A stretch of DNA of 41,781 nucleotides, from contig CALAQT010000515.1 of NCBI GenBank assembly GCA_937888775.1, positions 1 to 41,781 of the forward strand, given 5' to 3'. Numbering within the stretch: position 1 is the stretch's first letter; the number at the start of each line of letters is the position of its first letter. Both the position numbers and the translations under genes were made by a program. The DNA comes from an uncultured Actinomycetes bacterium. GTDB lineage: Bacteria > Actinomycetota > Thermoleophilia > Solirubrobacterales > Solirubrobacteraceae. The notes below the pieces were generated by a model. It worked only from the letters and a program-made list of their open reading frames with translations, searched no databases and was not told the origin of the DNA. Positions 1 through 8,242 of this stretch are shown piece after piece.

Positions 1-461
1 GCCCGCGCCCACCGGGCGGCGGCGCGCCCGCGCCAGACGACCGCCAGGCGCGCGCTCCGGCTCACGGCGCCCAGCAGGGCAGCGGTGAACTGGAAGGTGT
101 TCTGACCCGGTGCCAGCCGGGCGGCGACCGCGAACGAACCGTCGCGGCGTGGATTGACTGCGCTGCGCGCGCCGTCCGGGCTCCGCATGTAGATCGTCGC
201 GGCCGCGGGCTTGACCAGACCGCGCAGCGTGGGCCTGCCGTCGGTGGTGGCGTAACTGACCGTCTCGGCGCTGGACAGGCCGACGAGCGGAAGCTCTAGC
301 TCCAACTCCACGACCGGCGCCGGGGCCACGGCCGCCTTCGCCGCCGCGGTGGCCCTCGCGGCCGAACGGCTGTGATCGGGCCGCGCGGCGGAGCCAGCAC
401 ATCCAGTGAGCCCCACCAGCGCGAGCGCCGCCCAGGACGCAGTAGCGCGACCAGCTCTCAT
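1..461 (-). CDS. Lipoprotein, 3' end beyond the window
   Basis: The minus strand reads open from an ATG at 461 to the window edge (about 153 residues, no stop). The N-terminus has two arginines, a hydrophobic stretch and a lipobox LTGC with the cysteine at residue 21, so it should be an exported, lipid-anchored protein. An Ala-rich linker follows, then a domain with Gly-Leu-Val and Asn-Thr-Phe-Gln-Phe patterns like Ig-like or carboxypeptidase-regulatory beta-sandwich modules. No enzyme motif is visible. The next gene upstream on the same strand ends 50 bp away, so the two may be co-transcribed. No clear Shine-Dalgarno precedes the ATG; an in-frame TTG lies three codons upstream. Function unknown. 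Confidence 0.6.
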   Translation of the reverse strand, partial: MRAGRATASWAALALVGLTGCAGSAARPDHSRSAARATAAAKAAVAPAPVVELELELPLVGLSSAETVSYATTDGRPTLRGLVKPAAATIYMRSPDGARSAVNPRRDGSFAVAARLAPGQNTFQFTAALLGAVSRSARLAVVWRGRAAARWAR

Positions 462-511
462 CCTGGGCAAGAGCCTATCCGGACTGGATATCCGTCCGAC
501 CGGGCTCTTCT

Positions 512-1081
512 TCAGCTGTCGCGCTCGGCCCGGCGTACCGCAGCAGCGATCCCCTCGGTGCCGACCAGATGCTGAAACGCGCGCACCAGCGGTCGTACCG
601 CCGCCAGGCCGCGTCTTCCCTGGAGCCCCAGCGGCTCCACCCGCACCTCGGAAGCCAATGCCGAGCGGCTCCCCGCCTCGGCCGGCTCCACCCAGTTGGC
701 GAACACAACCCGCACAGTCCCGCGCTTTGACCATTGGCGGAACTCATCCGGCGTCAGGCGCGGATAATCGCGCCGCAGCGTCCAGATCCTCCCCACCAGA
801 CCGGAGATCAGCAAGCGCTCATCGTCGTCGTCGAGCACGATGAACGGAGGCTGGCGGAACAGATCGTCGAAGTAATCGTTTCGTCCTACCCCGGGAATCC
901 GCCAGCGGATCAGCCGGCCTAGCATCGCCGTGTCGGACAGCCTCACCGAGCGGGCGGCCTCCCAGAGCGCATCGGCGCTCGCCGTGCTCTCGCGCCGGTG
1001 GGTGACGCGCAGGGAAGCATCCGGGAGCCAGCGATCGAGATCGGGCTTCACCACCGCCGCGCCGGAATCGCCGCTGCGCAT
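512..1081 (-). CDS. Conserved hypothetical, SRPBCC/DUF2867-like
   Basis: This 189-residue protein has no signal peptide and no membrane segment. The central part has aromatic/charged blocks (LGRLIRWRIPG, PPFIVLDDDDERLLISGLVG, IWTLRRDYPRL, VRVVFANWVE) that look like the beta-strands and loops of a small ligand-binding SRPBCC or DUF2867 fold. I recognise this only as a family impression; no catalytic residues can be named. The start is ATG at 1081, preceded by a purine-rich AAAGGGGCG. It is divergent from the polysaccharide deacetylase gene with 38 bp between starts, so the two promoters must overlap. Confidence 0.6.
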   Translation of the reverse strand: MRSGDSGAAVVKPDLDRWLPDASLRVTHRRESTASADALWEAARSVRLSDTAMLGRLIRWRIPGVGRNDYFDDLFRQPPFIVLDDDDERLLISGLVGRIWTLRRDYPRLTPDEFRQWSKRGTVRVVFANWVEPAEAGSRSALASEVRVEPLGLQGRRGLAAVRPLVRAFQHLVGTEGIAAAVRRAERDS

Positions 1082-1119
1082 CGCCCCTTTCTAGCGCAGC
1101 TTGAGCGATCATCCACCGC

Positions 1120-1767
1120 GTGCTTGCCCACGTGCTCGCGCCAGTGCTCTCCCGTGCCGCCGGCGGACTCGGTCTGCCGCGGGTGCTGCCGGCTGCCGGC
1201 GTGGCGCTCACCTTCGACGACGGACCCCACCCGGAGGGCACGCCCGCCGTGCTGGAGGTGCTGGCGCGCGCTGACGCCCACGCGACCTTCTTCCTGGTCG
1301 GCGAGCAGGTGCAGCGCCGGCCCGGACTGGCAGCCGAGATCCTGGCCGCCGGCCACGTCGTTGCGCTGCACGGATATCGACACCGGCTGCAGCTGCGCCT
1401 GAGCCCGGCACAGGTGCAGGCCGACCTGGCGCGCGGCGCCGCGGCGCTTGAGGACGCCACCGGCGCTGCAATTGCCTGGCACCGCCCCCCGTACGGGATC
1501 TACAGTCCCGCCGGACTCGGAGCCGTCAGAGCAGCTGGGTGGCGGCCCCTGCTGTGGTCTCGCTGGGGGAAGGACTGGCGCCGTTTCACGACGCCGGCGC
1601 TGATCGCCGCTCGGGCGACGAGGTCGCTGTCAGCGGGCGATGTGATCCTGCTGCACGACGCCGACTTCTACAGCGCGCGCAATTCCCACCGCCGCACCAC
1701 CGAGGCGCTACCCTTGATCCTCGCACAGCTGACGAGGCGCAAACTCGATACCGTCCTGCCTGTCTGA
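1120..1767 (+). CDS. Polysaccharide deacetylase (NodB domain)
   Basis: A 215-residue carbohydrate esterase family 4 protein, nearly all NodB domain. Motif 1 is TFDDGP (residues 30-35, catalytic base and metal Asp), motif 2 is HGYRH (usual form H-S/T-x-x-H, metal histidines), motif 3 is RPPYG, and the C-terminal LLHD gives the catalytic His. All key residues are present, so it should remove N-acetyl groups from a glycan or sugar lipid. There is no clear signal peptide, though residues 1-25 are mildly hydrophobic, so location is uncertain. The following aminotransferase and epimerase/glycosyltransferase genes suggest a shared role in building a modified surface glycan. Confidence 0.9.
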   Translation: MLAHVLAPVLSRAAGGLGLPRVLPAAGVALTFDDGPHPEGTPAVLEVLARADAHATFFLVGEQVQRRPGLAAEILAAGHVVALHGYRHRLQLRLSPAQVQADLARGAAALEDATGAAIAWHRPPYGIYSPAGLGAVRAAGWRPLLWSRWGKDWRRFTTPALIAARATRSLSAGDVILLHDADFYSARNSHRRTTEALPLILAQLTRRKLDTVLPV

Positions 1768-1771
1768 CAGG
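1759..1771. terminator. Small palindrome at the deacetylase stop codon
   Basis: CCTGTC-T-GACAGG is a perfect 6-1-6 inverted repeat that contains the TGA stop of the deacetylase gene. A second weak hairpin (CAGTG ... CACTG) follows. No T-run is present, so termination is only a guess. The rest of the spacer up to 1878 shows nothing clear. Confidence 0.25.
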
Positions 1772-1878
1772 CTCTTCAGTGCCCACGGACACTGACAGGC
1801 GACTCGAGCGCGGGATCAGGCGCCGCCGGCCGGCGATCGCGTGTCAGATTCGCGCGTGTTGGCCGCGGCCACAAATAG

Positions 1879-2904
1879 ATGACCACCGCTTCCCCCAAGA
1901 GCTCCGAGCAGTGCCTCCCTGACTTCGCACGATTTGCGATCGGCTTCGACCAGCGAGATCGAGTGCGGCTGCATGAGCTGATTGACGAGGTGCTGGACTC
2001 AAATCGCTGGTCAGAAGCGGAGATGGTCTCGCGCTTCGAGGCCGCCTGGGAGGCCTACAACGCGCTGCCGGCTGTCGCGATGTCGAGCTGGTCCGGGGGC
2101 GCGCTGGCCGCGCTGCACTTCGCCGGGGTTGCTGGCGAGACGGTCCTGTGTCCGTCCAACACGTTCATGGCCACCCCGCTGGCAGCAATCCGCTCAGGTG
2201 CCAACGTGCAGTTCGTCGACTGCAATCGGGAGGACCTGTGCATGTCGTTCGCCGATTTTCAGGCGAAGGCGGACAGGCATCGGCCACGGGCCGCATTCCT
2301 CGTCCACATCGGTGGTCACATCGCCTTTGACACCCAGCAGATCGCCGATTACTGCGCCGCCAATGGGATCTTCCTGATCGAGGACTGCGCGCACGCCCAT
2401 GGCGCCAGCTGGAACGGGCGCAACGCAGGCGGCTACGGCGACGTTGGCGTCTATTCGCTCTATGCGACCAAGACGATCTCCACCGGCGAGGGTGGCGTGC
2501 TGGTCTCCCGCCGGCCCGAGGTGATCGCTCACGCGCGGGACTTCCGCAACTACGGCAAGCCCAGCTATGAGGTCTCCGGCCTCAACTTCCGCATGAGCGA
2601 GTTCACGGCGGCGCTGGGGCTGGTTCAGATCGAGCGCCTGCCGGAGATCGTGGAGTGGAAGAACGCCACCGCCCAGGCCGAGCTCGACCCCAGCTACCCC
2701 AGCCGGCTGCAGCTGCCCGAGGGCATGGTGTCCGGGCTTTACAAGTACATCGTGTTCGACTGGCTCGAGCGCTCCACCGGCCGTGTCTACGACGAGCCCT
2801 GCCACCGGATCATGGGCCACGACGTCGATCTACCCAACAGTGACTGGGTGGCGCGGAACCATTCCTGCGTGCCGTTGTATTACCAACCGGATAACGGAGC
2901 ATGA
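1879..2904 (+). CDS. DegT/DnrJ/EryC1/StrS-type PLP aminotransferase
   Basis: A 341-residue fold-type I PLP enzyme of the sugar aminotransferase family. Visible landmarks are the glycine/serine cofactor region (SSWSGGALAALH), the family block CPSNTFMATPLAAIRSGA, the ED-C-A-H-A-H-G motif whose Asp contacts the pyridine nitrogen, and YATKTISTGEGG with the Schiff-base lysine. Family members aminate keto-sugars such as 4-keto-6-deoxyhexoses. It overlaps the next gene by ATGA (2901-2904), so translation is probably coupled. Length is slightly short for the family (usually 360-400). The exact substrate cannot be told. No strong ribosome site precedes the ATG. Confidence 0.9.
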   Translation: MTTASPKSSEQCLPDFARFAIGFDQRDRVRLHELIDEVLDSNRWSEAEMVSRFEAAWEAYNALPAVAMSSWSGGALAALHFAGVAGETVLCPSNTFMATPLAAIRSGANVQFVDCNREDLCMSFADFQAKADRHRPRAAFLVHIGGHIAFDTQQIADYCAANGIFLIEDCAHAHGASWNGRNAGGYGDVGVYSLYATKTISTGEGGVLVSRRPEVIAHARDFRNYGKPSYEVSGLNFRMSEFTAALGLVQIERLPEIVEWKNATAQAELDPSYPSRLQLPEGMVSGLYKYIVFDWLERSTGRVYDEPCHRIMGHDVDLPNSDWVARNHSCVPLYYQPDNGA

Positions 2905-5627
2905 GAGTTCTAGTCACAGGAGGATCGGGCTTCATCGGCTCACACGTGGTCGACAAGCTGCGCGCGCGCGGCCACGAGCCCGTGATCTACGACCTGCGGC
3001 CGTCGCCGTGGCATACGGATCCCGCCCACTCCGTCGACACCGTGCTGGGGTCGATCACGGACCGCGAAGCGCTGGAGCGGGCCCTGCACAGCTGCGACGC
3101 GGTCGCACACCTGGCCGCCGTCGCCGACGTCAACGACGTCCACGCCGAGCCTGAGGACGCCGAGCGCGTCAACGCCCGCGGCACGGTCACCGTGCTTGAG
3201 GCCGCCCGCCGCGCGGGCGTCAAGCGGATCGTCTACGCGAGCACGATCTGGGTCTACTCCGATTGCGAGCCGGAGGAGGTCGACGAGGACACGCTGCTGC
3301 CCGCGCCGAGCCACCTGTACACGAGCACCAAGCTGGCCGGCGAGCTGTACTGCAAGGCTTACCAGGAGCTGTACGGGATCGACTACACGATCCTGCGCTT
3401 CGGGATCCCCTACGGCCCGCGCGCGCGAGAGGCCGCCGTGATTCCCGCGTTCGTCAACAAGGCGTTCAAGGGCGAGCCACTGACCCTCGCCGGCGACGGC
3501 CTCCAATCGCGCCGGTTCGTGTACGTCGAGGATCTGGCCGACGGAGTCGCGCTCGGCCTCAGCGAGGTTGCGACCAACCGCGTCTACAACCTCGCCAGCG
3601 ACGAGAACGTGACGATCAAGCAGATCGCCGAGACGGTCAAGGAACTGATCGGCGACGTTGAGATCGTCTACACGCCCGCGCGCCCCGGTGACTTCGGCGG
3701 CAAGATCGTGAGCAGCGAGCGAGCGGACCGTGAGCTTGGCTGGACCGCTGCGACGCCGTTCTCAGAAGGTGTCGGCCGCTATGTAGAGTGGCGCCGCGAG
3801 CAGGCTGCCAAGGCCTCTGAAGATGATGCCGCGGCAGTGATCCCGGCCGGAGAGCCCGACTTCGAGGCCAAGCCACGCCAGATCCTGATCATCTCCGCGG
3901 ACATCGGCGAGGGGCACGACCTCCCGGCCCGCGCCGTTGCGCGCGAATTCAAGGACGAGGATCCCGACGCCCAGGTCTCGATCGTCAACGGCCTGCCGGC
4001 GATGGGGCCTGTGCTGACCAAGATCCTGCGTGAGAACTCGGCCTTCATGTTCCAGTGGCTGCCTTGGCTGTTCGACTTCCAGTACATGCTGTTCATGTAC
4101 TTCGCGCCCACGCGCTGGCTGGCTCGGCGGATGCTGACCGGCCTGGGTCGGCGCGGGCTGATGCGCCTGATCCGCGCGCATGATCCCGATCTGATCGTCT
4201 CGACCTACCCCGGCGTCACCTGCGTGCTCGGCGAGCTACGGCGCAAGGGGCGGCTGAAGGTCCCTTGCTACTCATCGATCACCGACCTCGCGGGACTGCA
4301 ATTCTGGGCGCACCCGGGCATCGATCTGCACTTCGTCACCCACCCTGAGTCGGTGGAGGAGGTGGAGAAGATCGCCGGACCCGGCAGCGTGCGCTGGGCC
4401 AAGCCACCCACCTCGCCGGCCTTCCTCGCGGCCCGCTCGCGCGCCGACGCCCGGCGTTCGCTGGGCCTGCCCCAGGATGCACGCGTGATCGCCGTCTCGG
4501 GCGGCGGCTGGGGCGTCGGTGACCTGGCCGGTGCCACGCGCGCGGCGCTGGAGATCCCGGACGCGATCGTGCTGTGCCTGTGCGGACGCAACGACAAGCT
4601 GCGCGCCAAGATCGCGGCCCGCTTCGGATCCGAGCCGCGCCTGAGACTGATGGGCTTCACCGATCGGATGGGCGACGTGCTGGCCGCCACCGACGCACTG
4701 GTTCACTCCAGCGCCGGACTGACCGTCCTGGAGGCGATCATCCGCGGCTGCCCGGTGGTCTCCTACGGCTTCGGCGTTGGCCATGTGCGCGCCTCCAACG
4801 CGGCGCTGAAGCGCTTCGGGCTCGCCCAGGTTGCCCGCACCAAGCGTGAGCTCGGTCCGGCCATCGAGCGGGCACTGCAGCAGCACCCGGAGCCCGACGG
4901 GTCGTTCGCGCGCCGGCCGTCGACCGCATCCCTGATCCTCAATGACGAGCGCCGCGCACGCACACTGCCGGTCTGGCGCGTGCGGACCGCGCGCGCGGCA
5001 ACGTCGGCGATCGTTGGCCTGGCCATCGTGGGCTGGACGCTCACCACCGACGCCTCCTATGACCTCGTGTCGAATTTCGTGCACATCCGGCCGGTCACCG
5101 CGGTGGTGACCTCCCGGCCTGAGGTCGGTGTGCTCGTCGACGCTCCTGGCAACGAGATCCCGGCGCTGGCCAGCGCGATCTCGGCCGACGGGCTGCACGT
5201 GTCGTTTGCGCTCAGCAATGCCTCCTCGCCGCTGGAGACCAGCGTGTACAGCTACGGCGACCAGGCCGTGCCGCGACTTCCGACCGGTGGGCTGGTCCGC
5301 TGGCTGCAGACTCGTACCCAGCTTCGCCACCTGATCGCATCGATGGGGTACCACCACCACTTCCTCTATGCGTCCCGCGGTCCCAGCGTCGGTCAGTGGT
5401 GGCTCGCCCACGGGGCCGGCGGCAGACTGGTAGCCGGAGCCGTCCAGCTCCACAACGCCAGCGATCGGCTCGGCCCGCTGCGCGCCGGCGAGGTCGTCGA
5501 GCTCACCCCAAGCAGTCCGAGCGCGGTCAAGCCGCTGCTCGACAAGCTCGTGGCCCAGCTGCTCTCTCAGCATCTGGAAGCGGTCCCCGTGGGTCGCCTG
5601 ATACGCGACGCCGGCTCCACCGTCTAA
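2901..5627 (+). CDS. Fusion: NAD-dependent sugar epimerase, MGDG-synthase-like glycosyltransferase, degenerate deacetylase domain
   Basis: A 908-residue protein with three parts. Residues 1-300 form an extended SDR: GGSGFIGSH at 7-15 binds NAD and Y140-x3-K144 is the catalytic pair, as in UDP-glucose 4-epimerase relatives. Residues 326-665 look like a GT-B glycosyltransferase of the MurG/MGDG-synthase group (SADIGEGHD near 332-340, SGGGWGVGD near 533-541, a donor-site HSSAGLTVLEAI near 602-613). A hydrophobic segment near 702-713 precedes residues 735-908, which line up with a NodB deacetylase but lack its active site: VLVDAPG replaces TFDDGP and LRAGEVVEL replaces the LLHD region. The protein probably makes a sugar nucleotide and transfers the sugar to a lipid or surface glycan. 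Translation is coupled to the aminotransferase. Confidence 0.85.
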   Translation: MRVLVTGGSGFIGSHVVDKLRARGHEPVIYDLRPSPWHTDPAHSVDTVLGSITDREALERALHSCDAVAHLAAVADVNDVHAEPEDAERVNARGTVTVLEAARRAGVKRIVYASTIWVYSDCEPEEVDEDTLLPAPSHLYTSTKLAGELYCKAYQELYGIDYTILRFGIPYGPRAREAAVIPAFVNKAFKGEPLTLAGDGLQSRRFVYVEDLADGVALGLSEVATNRVYNLASDENVTIKQIAETVKELIGDVEIVYTPARPGDFGGKIVSSERADRELGWTAATPFSEGVGRYVEWRREQAAKASEDDAAAVIPAGEPDFEAKPRQILIISADIGEGHDLPARAVAREFKDEDPDAQVSIVNGLPAMGPVLTKILRENSAFMFQWLPWLFDFQYMLFMYFAPTRWLARRMLTGLGRRGLMRLIRAHDPDLIVSTYPGVTCVLGELRRKGRLKVPCYSSITDLAGLQFWAHPGIDLHFVTHPESVEEVEKIAGPGSVRWAKPPTSPAFLAARSRADARRSLGLPQDARVIAVSGGGWGVGDLAGATRAALEIPDAIVLCLCGRNDKLRAKIAARFGSEPRLRLMGFTDRMGDVLAATDALVHSSAGLTVLEAIIRGCPVVSYGFGVGHVRASNAALKRFGLAQVARTKRELGPAIERALQQHPEPDGSFARRPSTASLILNDERRARTLPVWRVRTARAATSAIVGLAIVGWTLTTDASYDLVSNFVHIRPVTAVVTSRPEVGVLVDAPGNEIPALASAISADGLHVSFALSNASSPLETSVYSYGDQAVPRLPTGGLVRWLQTRTQLRHLIASMGYHHHFLYASRGPSVGQWWLAHGAGGRLVAGAVQLHNASDRLGPLRAGEVVELTPSSPSAVKPLLDKLVAQLLSQHLEAVPVGRLIRDAGSTV

Positions 5628-5630
5628 GAA

Positions 5631-5705
5631 GTCCAGCGTCTTGTGGCCCAGCGTCTCGTGGCCCAGCGTCTCGTGGCCCGCGGTCTAGTGGTCCACCGTC
5701 ACGTG
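5631..5705. repeat. 15-bp tandem array, five copies, after the fusion gene
   Basis: Five 15-bp units start at 5631, 5646, 5661, 5676 and 5691; the two central copies are identical (GCCCAGCGTCTCGTG) and the outer ones diverge. The last codons and stop of the upstream gene (TCCACCGTCTAAG, about 5617-5629) resemble the fifth unit (GTCCACCGTCACGTG), so the array seems to have grown from the gene end. The last unit ends in the GTG that looks like the original start of the following dehydratase gene. Confidence 0.9.
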
Positions 5706-5778
5706 GGCTAGCACGCTCGTACTGGAGGACATCCGCGCGGCTGCCGCCCGTCTGCAGGGCGTCGCTCACCGCACGCCA

Positions 5779-6666
5779 GTGATCTCCTCGCGCACGCTCG
5801 ACGAGCTGGTCGGAGCGCGCGTGCTGCTCAAGGCCGAGGGCCTTCAGCGCGCCGGGGCGTTCAAGTTCCGCGGTGCCTACAACGCCGTCTCCAGCTTGGA
5901 TGCGGCCGCGCTGGCCCGTGGGGTTTGCGCTGCGTCATCAGGCAACCACGCCCAGTCGCTGGCGCTGGCCGCCCGGCTGTGCGGGACGCGGGCGGTGATC
6001 CTGATGCCGGCCGACGCCCCGGTCTCCAAGCGCGCGGCAACCGAGGCCCACGGCGCCGAGGTGCTGACCTTCGACCGCTATCGCGACGACCGCGAACGGT
6101 TGGTCGCCGAGCTCGCCGCCCAGCAGGACTTGACGGTGATCCATCCCTACGACGAGCCGCTGGTGATGGCCGGCGCCGGGACCACCGCTCTGGAGCTGCT
6201 GGAGCAGGTCGGCGAGCTCGACCTGCTGCTCGTGCCGGTCGGCGGCGGCGGGCTGATCGCGGGCTGTGCGACTGCGTTCAAGGCGCTCGCCCCCGGCGGC
6301 CGGATGATCGGCGTCGAGCCTCAGGCCAGCGATGACGTCGCGCGATCGATGGTCTCAGGACACCCACAGCGCGTCCAGGTCTCACCGACGATCGCCGACG
6401 GCCAGCAGCTTGCCACCCCCGGCCGGCTGACCTGGCCGATCATCCACGACCGAGTGGACGCCGTGGTCACCGTCTCCGATGCGGAGATCGTGACCGCGAT
6501 GCGGCTGCTGTTCGAGCGACTGAAGGTGGTCGCCGAGCCGAGTGGCGCGTGCGCACTGGCAGCGCTGCTGGCGGGGAGGGTCAGCGTTGCCGCCGGGCAG
6601 CGGGTCGGAGTCGTGCTCTCCGGCGCGAATGTCGATGCCCGTCGCTTTGCGGCCCTGGTCGGGTGA
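5779..6666 (+). CDS. Serine/threonine dehydratase, start codon frameshifted
   Basis: A fold-type II PLP enzyme that deaminates threonine or serine. The PLP lysine lies in GAFKFRGAYN (K29 from GTG 5779), followed by SSGNHAQ and the phosphate loop VGGGGL. No ACT domain, so it is the short catabolic or racemase-like type. Family similarity continues upstream of GTG 5779 (LEDIRAAAARLQGVAHRTP) to about 5708, but that frame has no ATG, GTG or TTG after a TAG at 5686. Deleting one G from the GTGGG at 5703-5707 would give an in-frame GTG at 5703 and a normal N-terminus of 25 more residues. Either the gene has lost its start, there is a sequence error, or CTG 5722 is used. The listed coordinates give the minimal frame. 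Confidence 0.8.
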   Translation: MISSRTLDELVGARVLLKAEGLQRAGAFKFRGAYNAVSSLDAAALARGVCAASSGNHAQSLALAARLCGTRAVILMPADAPVSKRAATEAHGAEVLTFDRYRDDRERLVAELAAQQDLTVIHPYDEPLVMAGAGTTALELLEQVGELDLLLVPVGGGGLIAGCATAFKALAPGGRMIGVEPQASDDVARSMVSGHPQRVQVSPTIADGQQLATPGRLTWPIIHDRVDAVVTVSDAEIVTAMRLLFERLKVVAEPSGACALAALLAGRVSVAAGQRVGVVLSGANVDARRFAALVG

Positions 6667-6900
6667 TCCGGGGCGGACGTCAGTGCCCGTCGCTTTGCGG
6701 CCCTGGTCGGGTGATCCGGGGCGGACGTCAGTGCCCAGCGCCTTGCGCCCTGGTCGGGTGATCCGGGGCGGACGTCAGTGCCCAGCGCCTTGCGCCCTCG
6801 TCGGGACCGGGCGCGAACGTCAGTGCCCAGCGCCTTGCGCCCTCGTCGGGACCGGGCGCGAACGTCGATGCCCGTCGCTTTGCGGCCCCGGGCGGGTGAC
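6637..6900. repeat. 45-48-bp tandem array copying the dehydratase 3' end
   Basis: Units begin at 6637, 6685, 6733, 6780, 6825 and 6870 (spacing 48, 48, 47, 45, 45). The first unit is the last coding part of the dehydratase gene (GATGCCCGTCGCTTTGCGG, encoding DARRFAALVG) plus its stop codon; the others lie in the spacer. The last copy again reads AACGTCGATGCCCGTCGCTT like the gene itself, while the middle copies carry CCCAGCGCCTTGCG. The array must therefore have been seeded from the gene end. Confidence 0.92.
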
Positions 6901-7286
6901 CCGGCGCAGCCGACCCTGGCCGCCGACGGTCGGCGACTCGGGGGCGGAAAAGACAGCGCAATGAGGAGCCGGGCGGGGTCTGGGTGGCGACCGGGTTCGG
7001 TCCTGTGTTCGCGAGTCAGGATTCTGTCGGTCAACTTCCCAAACGCGAACGCTCAGACGACGAGTGCGAAGTTGGCCGCCATGATCAGTGTCGACTTCCC
7101 AACCGCCGTTTCGCCGCGTACGAGTGGGAGGTTGACCGGATCCACGCCTGCGCACGAGGGTCACACGGTGCGCCGACCGCCCTGATCAGCCCCCGGTGGC
7201 GCCGCAATCCGACGACCGCACGGGCATCGGCGCAAGGCTTCCCTCACACCCCCAGGCCTGCCCGCTGGCAGACCAGCGATCCTCGA
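6901..7286. other. Spacer without a recognisable gene
   Basis: No coding sequence can be supported on either strand between the 3' array and the end of the SDR gene. Two diverged 60-bp copies lie at 7029-7140 (listed separately). The remainder shows no promoter, tRNA or terminator that I can recognise. Confidence 0.6.
7029..7140. repeat. Two diverged 60-bp direct copies with inverted arms
   Basis: TCAACTTCCCAA at 7031 and TCGACTTCCCAA at 7091 are 60 bp apart, as are CGAGTGCGAAGTTGGCC (7061) and CGAGTGGGAGGTTGACC (7121). Each copy has arms that are near inverted repeats of one another (TCAACTTCCCA against TGGGAGGTTGA). This gives four related 12-17-bp blocks in alternating orientation about 30 bp apart. 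Function unknown. Confidence 0.65.
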
Positions 7287-8240
7287 CTACCAGTGCACGC
7301 CGCGTGTGGCCCTGGCGAACGCCCGGCGCTCGGCGCTGTCGCCGGCGGGTTGATCGCCGCCTTCCGGGAACAGCTCGTAGGCGCGGTTCACGACCAGATC
7401 CTGGGCTCCCGGGGCGATCGCGTAGGTCAGCTGACCCAGGCTGCCCAGCGCAGTGCCCATGCGCTTGGGCCGCTTGCGGATCGCCTCGCAGATCATGTTC
7501 GCCGCCTCCTGCGGGCTGAGCATGGGGAAATGATCGTAGATCTTGGTCGGGGCGATCATCGGCGTGCGCACCAGCGGCATGTAGACGGTCGTGATGTGTA
7601 CGCCGTCGCCGATGATCTCCGGGCCGATCGAGCGTGAGAACGCGTCGAGCGCGGCCTTGGAGGCGAGATACGCGGCAAACCTCGGCGTGTTGATCTGCAA
7701 CCCCATCGTCGAGACGTTGACGATGTGGCCGGAGGAGCGCTCTCGCATCACCGGCAGCAGATCGAGGATCAGCTTGACCGGCCCGAAGTAGTTGAGCTGC
7801 ATCGTGCGCTCGTAGTCGTGAAAGCGATCGTATGACTGGTTCACCGAGCGCCGGATGGATTTCCCCGCATTGTTGATCAGGACGTCGACGTGCCTGTGGC
7901 GCTCGAGCACCTCGGCCGCCATCCGGTCGACATCCTCGGGATCGGACAGATCGCATGGCAGCACATGCGCGATGCCGCCGCCCTCCTCCACCTCGTCGGC
8001 CACCGCAGTCAGCTTCGCCTCCGTCCGAGCCACGAGCAGGACCGTCCCACCCGCCTCGCCGATCTCCAGTGCAACTGCCTCGCCGATCCCTGACGAGGCA
8101 CCGGTGATCATCACGTTGCGGCCCTTGACGGTGTCTCGCAGCGAGCGGGCGAGCACGCCTCCCGCGCCGGGGATGCGCTGGCCGAACGCCCGCAGCGTGC
8201 GGACCCCGGTGACCGCGATGTCGGTGAGGTCGGGCCCCAT
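7287..8240 (-). CDS. SDR family oxidoreductase
   Basis: A 317-residue classical short-chain dehydrogenase. TGASSGIG at residues 46-53 binds the nucleotide, INNAG follows, and the catalytic set is a serine in VSTMG plus Y-L-A-S-K. An N-terminal extension of about 40 residues and a C-terminal tail (AIAPGAQDLVVNRAYELFPEG) resemble actinobacterial SDRs related to fatty acyl-CoA reductases such as mycobacterial Acr1, so a lipid substrate is likely but not shown. The start is ATG 8240; the frame stays open further upstream but there it only runs antisense through the SGNH gene. It begins 2 bp after the end of the upstream SGNH hydrolase gene, so the two are probably one transcript. Confidence 0.9.
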   Translation of the reverse strand: MGPDLTDIAVTGVRTLRAFGQRIPGAGGVLARSLRDTVKGRNVMITGASSGIGEAVALEIGEAGGTVLLVARTEAKLTAVADEVEEGGGIAHVLPCDLSDPEDVDRMAAEVLERHRHVDVLINNAGKSIRRSVNQSYDRFHDYERTMQLNYFGPVKLILDLLPVMRERSSGHIVNVSTMGLQINTPRFAAYLASKAALDAFSRSIGPEIIGDGVHITTVYMPLVRTPMIAPTKIYDHFPMLSPQEAANMICEAIRKRPKRMGTALGSLGQLTYAIAPGAQDLVVNRAYELFPEGGDQPAGDSAERRAFARATRGVHW

Positions 8241-8242
8241 GC

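Noticed and set aside
4272..5573. A 433-codon frame antisense to the fusion gene
   Set aside because: Shadow of the glycosyltransferase and C-terminal domains; composition only.
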